Source: an uncultured Bacteroidales bacterium (GTDB lineage: Bacteria > Bacteroidota > Bacteroidia > Bacteroidales > F082). Taken from it: a DNA stretch of 39,712 bases. Within the stretch, counting starts at the first letter, position 1. Each line of letters begins with the position of its first letter. The notes below the pieces were generated by a model, which saw only the letters and a program-made list of their open reading frames with translations, was not told the origin of the DNA and searched no databases. A program made the position numbers and the translations under genes. Positions 35,102-39,712 of this stretch are shown in pieces. The stretch is from the NCBI GenBank assembly GCA_905234455.1, contig CAJOIH010000019.1:1-39712 (forward strand), in the 5' to 3' direction.

Positions 35102-35941
35102 TTAATTGTGATACCACTGCTGTCTGATTGCCATTCCAAATGGTCCTCCTGAATTACTCTGAACACGGTAGCAAAAGATTTGGTTTTCCAACGACTGCAC
35201 AGCGACGTTATCCACCTCCATATTGATACATACCACTACGGCATGGTCAATTCCGTTAGGTGTCATCGTACCTGTGACGATATAGCCCTTCTTTAGCTTG
35301 AATTCCGTTTGTTGACCTTCGACGTTCACTTCACAGTCATAATCAACAGTAAAATACACTGTAAAATCATCCCCATTACCCATGACAAAGGCATTGGTAG
35401 ACTTGGTTTTATACTCATCCCCTTCTGCGACCTCCCCCTTGAAATCCACAGGTACAAGCATGTTATGTTGGCCATTGGGATAATAAACCGTTGTTCCCAT
35501 AGTAATGATGGTAGTATCGTTCGAAAACACCGTGGTATCCGAACCCTGGACCAAGATGTCTCCCGCATGATACACTTCCTCCACTTCCACAGGATAGGTC
35601 GATGAATCTCCTCCGAAGCGTAAGAACATGGTATCGATATAAGATTGTGTTTGTACGTTGGACTTATATAATTCAACAGGTGTAAACAGGAATTCCCCTT
35701 GGATGTCGGGAGGATTTGCCCCCGATGGCAAGTTCAACACCAGTGGTAGCGACATGGAATCCGCATCCTGGATGTAATCCAGCAATACATTGGGAATCAC
35801 CGCTTCAATAGGCTTCACATCCGATTCAGTGCCCATCAGCACAATGGTCTTCGGATCATTCAGATTCTCTTTCAAGCATCCTGTCACGAGCATCGCTAGC
35901 AAAACAGGCAGTAGCCAAAACAATCTTTTCATATTTCTCAT
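35102..35941 (-). CDS. Lipoprotein of unknown function
   Basis: A 279-residue protein with a lipoprotein signal (LVTGC, lipidated Cys22). The start may instead be the internal ATG three codons on. The mature part is beta-rich and acidic (FTPVELYKSNVQTQSYIDTMF, FTVYFTVDYDCEVNVEGQQTEF, TGTMTPNGIDHAVVVCINMEVDN) and has the look of a domain found in surface lipoproteins of Bacteroidota, but I cannot name a family. It has gaps of 9 bases to the preceding T9SS gene and 12 bases to the outer-membrane barrel gene, so it is probably in one operon with them. Confidence 0.8.
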   Translation of the reverse strand: MRNMKRLFWLLPVLLAMLVTGCLKENLNDPKTIVLMGTESDVKPIEAVIPNVLLDYIQDADSMSLPLVLNLPSGANPPDIQGEFLFTPVELYKSNVQTQSYIDTMFLRFGGDSSTYPVEVEEVYHAGDILVQGSDTTVFSNDTTIITMGTTVYYPNGQHNMLVPVDFKGEVAEGDEYKTKSTNAFVMGNGDDFTVYFTVDYDCEVNVEGQQTEFKLKKGYIVTGTMTPNGIDHAVVVCINMEVDNVAVQSLENQIFCYRVQSNSGGPFGMAIRQQWYHN

Positions 35942-35950
35942 TTATTAATT

Positions 35951-37840
35951 CTATTTGATAACTGACACAATCTTGGTTTTATTGCCTTTCAACGTATGTA
36001 TTTCCAATAAATAGAGTGCCTGAGGCAAATCACTCACCTGAATATTTACTTCGGAATCACCGTTGACGGGCACCGTTTTCACTTGTTGTCCCAACAGGTT
36101 ATACACGCGAATTTCTTCCATGGCGCAACCTTTCACCATCACCACATCCTTGGCAGGATGGGGATAGACTTGCAGGTCGTCCACCTCATCTTCCTCAACT
36201 CCATAACCGCTACCGTTGATGGTAATGGATATGTCGTTGGCACTACTGGAGCCCCAGCTGGCATGCAGTTCCCGCTCGTCCATGGAATAGACGGTGATGG
36301 TGCACGAAGCGCCATGTTCTTTGAGTTTCCAATGATTCTGGCCCTCCGGGTTGGGTTCCAAACGCCAACGGACCGCGGAAGGTTCTATCGCGTCAGCATG
36401 GGTCAACTGGTAGGTATACTCGCCAGGCCAGAAGCTGGTGGCTACGGACACCTGACTGGGACCGACAATCTCGACAGGCTGGTTGATGATGTCGCCACTA
36501 ACACCGACTGCAAAAGCATAGCTATCGTGCGCTCCTGTGCTGGAAACGTAGGCGACGATACCCCCTGGACAATGGAAAAAGGACAATGCGCTGGGGTCCC
36601 ATGTCGTTAAACTTTGATAGGAATATTCTTCTGCCGAGGCCACCTGCCTGAATGAAGTTGGATCTACCGATTGCCCCCCTACCGCTTGAAAGTCTTGTAT
36701 GGATGCGGTACTACACACAAAAATTACATGGTATTCACGTGTATAATCCCCTACAATAGGAAGATAAGCAATCTCTATTTCATCGGCAGCCTGTTCCATG
36801 GGTGTAAGCCAGGCCATGGCAGGATTGTAAAGATAAACGGCGATGGCGTTGCTTTCGGATTTCAGATAGGTATCCTCTGTATCCATTTCAAAGACAACGC
36901 TCTCGCCTTTCTCCAGGGTATAGGTCTGGGTTTTATCTCTTTTCACGATGGTGTTGTCATAAAAAGCTGTGACTTTCACCCTATTGCACTTTGAGGACCA
37001 GTCTGCTTTTTGCTTTTCGCTTTTGACCACCACGAATTCTTTTCCCCAGGCGCTCACCGGCACGGCTTGTTCAAAGGCATGGCCGTGGTCTTCCACCAAC
37101 GATCCCGGTACTGAGGTCAAACAATTTCCGTTGAAAACGGCGATGGGCTTATCGCTTTCCACCAGGGTGCCTGAGAAGTCACCATTAGGGTCCATTGGGG
37201 CTTCTGTCCCCGAAGAAAGGTTGAGCACATGGTAACATTGGCCTTTGTCGAGGAAAACGGGATAAGACACACCAGGAGCATGTCCACCATTCGTTTGGCA
37301 AGTTGGGGTAATATCCACCCGGGTGCCATCCTCGATGGCAACCACCAGGAACGAGGCCCGGTTCTCCCCTTCCATGCCTTCGGCTTCACCCACCGACTTG
37401 TTGGTTTGGATCATATATTGGGTTCCCAGATCCTCGACGGGCAACACGAAGGAGGCATCGCGTGAACCCTCAGCCTCGTTGGCGATGATGAGGGAAATTG
37501 GGCTTGTCGAGTGCACCAACAGACCTTTGTCGGCTATCCCATCTTTTTGGTCATTATAGCATTGGACAGGATCTTGGATGATGCACACTTTGAGGATGTC
37601 GGGTACCACAGGGAAAGCATCTACTGTATCGCCTGTCGCCGGATTTGTCACAGTCACCTCGCAGTTTTCTTGAGCACTGACGATAAGTTTCAGCTGGCCT
37701 GAGTTGCCGTCGCTATTGGCTCCATTCCGCATGAACGACGCCCAGAACTCAGTGCCCCGATGGGTCGGTGTCTGGGCGTAGCCCATGGTGACGCCTATGG
37801 CGGTCAAGAGGAAGAAGCTGCAGGCGAGGCGTTTCAACAT
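35951..37840 (-). CDS. T9SS-secreted protein with IgGFc-binding-like domain
   Basis: A 629-residue exported protein. Residues 1-23 are a signal peptide (GYAQ end). The sequence from about 30 (RGTEFWASFMRNG...LKLIVSAQENCEVTV) through 370 (AVYLYNP) fits the IgGFc-binding N-terminal-type domain found in many Bacteroidota surface proteins; key stretches are VEDLGTQYMI, SFLVVAIEDGTRVDITP, GQCYHVLN, SDKPIAVFNG and PVSAWGKEFVVV. A beta-sandwich follows at about 455-545, and residues about 555-629 are a T9SS type A sorting domain (LQVYPHPAKDVVMV...LPQALYLLEIHTLKG). Despite the family name, immunoglobulin binding is not shown for bacterial members. It starts 3 bases after the Nudix stop. Confidence 0.85.
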   Translation of the reverse strand: MLKRLACSFFLLTAIGVTMGYAQTPTHRGTEFWASFMRNGANSDGNSGQLKLIVSAQENCEVTVTNPATGDTVDAFPVVPDILKVCIIQDPVQCYNDQKDGIADKGLLVHSTSPISLIIANEAEGSRDASFVLPVEDLGTQYMIQTNKSVGEAEGMEGENRASFLVVAIEDGTRVDITPTCQTNGGHAPGVSYPVFLDKGQCYHVLNLSSGTEAPMDPNGDFSGTLVESDKPIAVFNGNCLTSVPGSLVEDHGHAFEQAVPVSAWGKEFVVVKSEKQKADWSSKCNRVKVTAFYDNTIVKRDKTQTYTLEKGESVVFEMDTEDTYLKSESNAIAVYLYNPAMAWLTPMEQAADEIEIAYLPIVGDYTREYHVIFVCSTASIQDFQAVGGQSVDPTSFRQVASAEEYSYQSLTTWDPSALSFFHCPGGIVAYVSSTGAHDSYAFAVGVSGDIINQPVEIVGPSQVSVATSFWPGEYTYQLTHADAIEPSAVRWRLEPNPEGQNHWKLKEHGASCTITVYSMDERELHASWGSSSANDISITINGSGYGVEEDEVDDLQVYPHPAKDVVMVKGCAMEEIRVYNLLGQQVKTVPVNGDSEVNIQVSDLPQALYLLEIHTLKGNKTKIVSVIK

Positions 37841-37843
37841 AGG

Positions 37844-38314
37844 TCAGGATTTGATTCTTTTACCATTCAGCACCGCCTCTTGAAGCATGTCGCCATGATA
37901 GGTGAGTTTCAGGGAGAAAAACGGTGCATGTTCATCCAGAAGTCGCAGGAAGATCTTGTCGCCTTCCCACATCGTCAGTTCGAGAAGCTTTTGTTTCTCG
38001 ATCCATTGGAGGTCACCCTCGTTGCACACAATCTCGTCGCCGGTCCATTCCGTGCAGACGAAGAGGTGCATATGTTCCGCTTCCCAGACGTCGGAGATGA
38101 AGGTGACGATGCCGCAGTAGCGCCATTGGGTGACGGTGAAGCCCGTCTCTTCCTTGACCTCGCGCATCATGCAGTCCTCGGGGCTCTCCCCTTCCTCGAA
38201 GTGGCCACCGACACCCAGCCATTTGTCATGGTTGATGTCGTTCACCTTTTTGGTCCGGTGAAGCATCAGGTACTGGGTACCGCGTTCCAGGTAGCAGAGG
38301 GTGGTTTGTTTCAT
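37844..38314 (-). CDS. Nudix hydrolase (8-oxo-dGTP diphosphatase-like)
   Basis: A 156-residue cytoplasmic pyrophosphohydrolase. The full Nudix box GX5EX7REVXEEXGF is at residues 37-59 (G37, E43, R51, E52, E55, E56, G58), so the metal-binding catalytic helix is intact. The rest (CGIVTFISDVWEAEHMHLFVC, FSLKLTYHGDML) resembles MutT/MTH1-like members that act on oxidised purine nucleotides, but the substrate cannot be fixed from sequence. It is separated from gdhA by a terminator, has no clear promoter box of its own, and is 3 bases from the T9SS gene downstream. Confidence 0.92.
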   Translation of the reverse strand: MKQTTLCYLERGTQYLMLHRTKKVNDINHDKWLGVGGHFEEGESPEDCMMREVKEETGFTVTQWRYCGIVTFISDVWEAEHMHLFVCTEWTGDEIVCNEGDLQWIEKQKLLELTMWEGDKIFLRLLDEHAPFFSLKLTYHGDMLQEAVLNGKRIKS

Positions 38315-38323
38315 GTTTCAAAA

Positions 38324-38351
38324 GCAAAGGCGGCTTTGGAGCCGCCTTTGC
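38324..38351 (-). terminator. Rho-independent terminator of gdhA
   Basis: A perfect 11-bp G+C-rich stem (GCAAAGGCGGC 38324-38334 with GCCGCCTTTGC 38341-38351) closes a 6-base loop. On the minus strand it is followed by TTTTG, a short T-run, so some read-through into the Nudix operon is plausible. Confidence 0.75.
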
Positions 38352-38373
38352 GAAAAACCTTTTGAACTTCGGT

Positions 38374-39709
38374 TTAGATGATACCTTGAGCGAGCATGGC
38401 GTTGGCAACGCGCATGAAGCCGGCGATGTTGGCGCCCTTCACATAGTTGATGGAACCGTCAGCTTGTTTACCATACTTCACGCACATGTCATAGATGTCG
38501 TTCATGATCTTGTGGAGCTTCACGTCAACTTCCTCAGCGGTCCAGTTGATGTGACCAGCGTTCTGGCAGATCTCGAGGCCTGAGGTGGCAACACCACCGG
38601 CGTTGACAGCCTTACCAGGACCGAACGGGATCTTGGCAGCTTGGAAAGCTGCGATAGCACCAGGCTGGCAGCCCATGTTGGAGACTTCAGCCACATACTT
38701 CACGCCATTGGCGATGAGTTCCTTGGCATCCTCTTCAGCAAGCTCGTTTTGGAAAGCGCAGGGGCATGCGATGTCGCACTTCACCATCCAAGCCTTCTTG
38801 CCAGGAGTGAAGACGCGGGAACTTGTCAGCCATGTCCTGAACCTTGTTACGGTTCGAGGCACGCATGTCGAGCATGTAGTCGATCATTTCCTTGTCGATA
38901 CCGTTGGGCAGTTCGCAGACACCGTCAGGACCTGACAGGGCAACGACCTTGGCACCGAGTTCGATAGCCTTGGTGGCGGCACCCCAAGCCACGTTACCGA
39001 AGCCTGAGAGAGCAATACGCTTGCCTTCCATCTTGTCGCCGGTCTGTTTCACCATACGTTCGACATAGTAGATAGCACCGAAACCGGTAGCCTCAGGACG
39101 GATCAGAGAACCACCCCAGCCATAGCTCTTACCAGTCAGAGCGCCAGTGCTGTGTTCACGGGCGAGCTTCTTGTAAGCGCCATAGAGGTAACCGATTTCA
39201 CGGCCGCCGACGCCGACGTCACCAGCAGGTGAGTCTTGGTCAGGACCGATGTTTCTCCAAAGTTCATACATGAAAGCCTGGCAGAAACGCATGATCTCTT
39301 CGTCGGTCTTGCCAACGGGATCGAAGTCGGAACCACCCTTACCACCGCCGAGAGGCAGGTTGGTCAGTGAGTTCTTGAAGATCTGCTCGAAGCCCAAGAA
39401 CTTCAGCATGGAGACGTTCACAGCCTTGTGGAAACGCAAGCCGCCTTTGTAAGCGCCGAGAGCGGCGTTGTACTGAACGCGGTAGCCCAGGTTGGTCTGA
39501 ACTTCACCATTGCGGTCAACCCAAGTCACACGGAAAGTGAAGATACGATCGGGCTCAACGAGTCTTTCAACGATCTTGGCCTTCTCGAACTCAGGATGCT
39601 GGTTGTAAACTTCTTCGATTGATTCGAGCACTTCGCGTACTGCCTGTAAATACTCTTTTTCGCCTGGATGTTTGGCCTCCAGAGCGGTCATGATTTCATT
39701 TACTTTCAT
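38374..39709 (-). CDS. gdhA: Glutamate dehydrogenase (frameshifted near 38815)
   Basis: A cytoplasmic enzyme for reversible amination of 2-oxoglutarate, the main ammonia-assimilation route in Bacteroidales. The N-terminal frame (39709 downward) carries the substrate site PLGGGKGGSDFDP (Lys124), GPDQDSPAGDVGVGG and the Rossmann loop SGFGNVAWGA (about 235-245). After DMADKFP it leaves the family pattern and ends at 38735. The C-terminal frame resumes one base over with VFTPGKKAW...CDIACPCAFQNEL...GGVATSGLE...INYVKGANIAGFM to the TAA at 38374-38376. The break is at about 38812-38822, and the net shift is +1 base or -2. Family members have a slightly longer stretch here, so a loss of 2 or 5 bases is likelier than a gained base. 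Only 3 bases precede the start in the window, so the promoter is not visible. Confidence 0.93.
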
Positions 39710-39712
39710 TTT

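Overview
The window is a stretch of Bacteroidales (phylum Bacteroidota) chromosome, most likely from an uncultured gut- or rumen-type lineage. Evidence: three proteins end in type IX secretion (T9SS) type A sorting domains; every recognisable promoter carries the Bacteroidota -7 element TAnnTTTG and no Shine-Dalgarno sequences are evident; there is a Porin_10-type porin, a BatA-like von Willebrand protein, a BT_3928-family protein, and folP-cdaA divergent from a DUF1599 gene. Central metabolism is that of a PEP/succinate fermenter: pyruvate phosphate dikinase, ATP-dependent PEP carboxykinase, triosephosphate isomerase and glutamate dehydrogenase. No tRNA, CRISPR array, insertion sequence or prophage was seen.

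Layout. 1-36 is the 3' end of a 5S rRNA followed by the rRNA operon terminator. 88-2810 holds a porin convergent with a membrane-anchored TerB/DnaJ protein. 2932-5644 is ppdK, broken by a frameshift just before its catalytic-cysteine segment. 5645-6120 is non-coding: a heptamer repeat array, a terminator, a HipA C-terminal remnant, a hairpin and a promoter. 6121-12554 is a 2036-residue modular T9SS cargo plus a small protein with a sorting-type tail. msrA (12644-13129) is convergent with a second T9SS cargo (13119-15761) that is divergent from pckA (15837-17468). dnaN (17518-18645, minus) follows a shared terminator.

From 26771 down to 18730 the minus strand carries an apparent six-gene operon: DUF1599, BT_3928-like, DppB-like permease, tpiA, prmA and a 1194-residue exported protein of unknown function. 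Divergently, 26860-28922 carries thioesterase-folP-cdaA (folate synthesis and c-di-AMP). From 39709 down to 28909 everything is again on the minus strand: gdhA (frameshifted), then Nudix, T9SS/IgGFc-like protein, lipoprotein, outer-membrane barrel and BatA/VWA protein (a candidate cell-envelope operon), then parC and a lipoprotein.

Points that stand out: (i) ParC ends in eleven Pro-Glu-x triplets followed by a terminal QMELF that resembles a sliding-clamp-binding peptide; (ii) three different 7-bp repeat arrays each sit on or within a few bases of a stop codon, one of them running up to a TTG start; (iii) in both large T9SS adhesin-like proteins, carbohydrate/adhesin-type modules are inserted inside split fibronectin III domains, in one case with visibly lower G+C; (iv) two housekeeping genes carry net +1/-2 frameshifts; (v) promoters leave almost no leader before the porin GTG and the thioesterase ATG. 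All calls are from reading the sequence; no searches were run.
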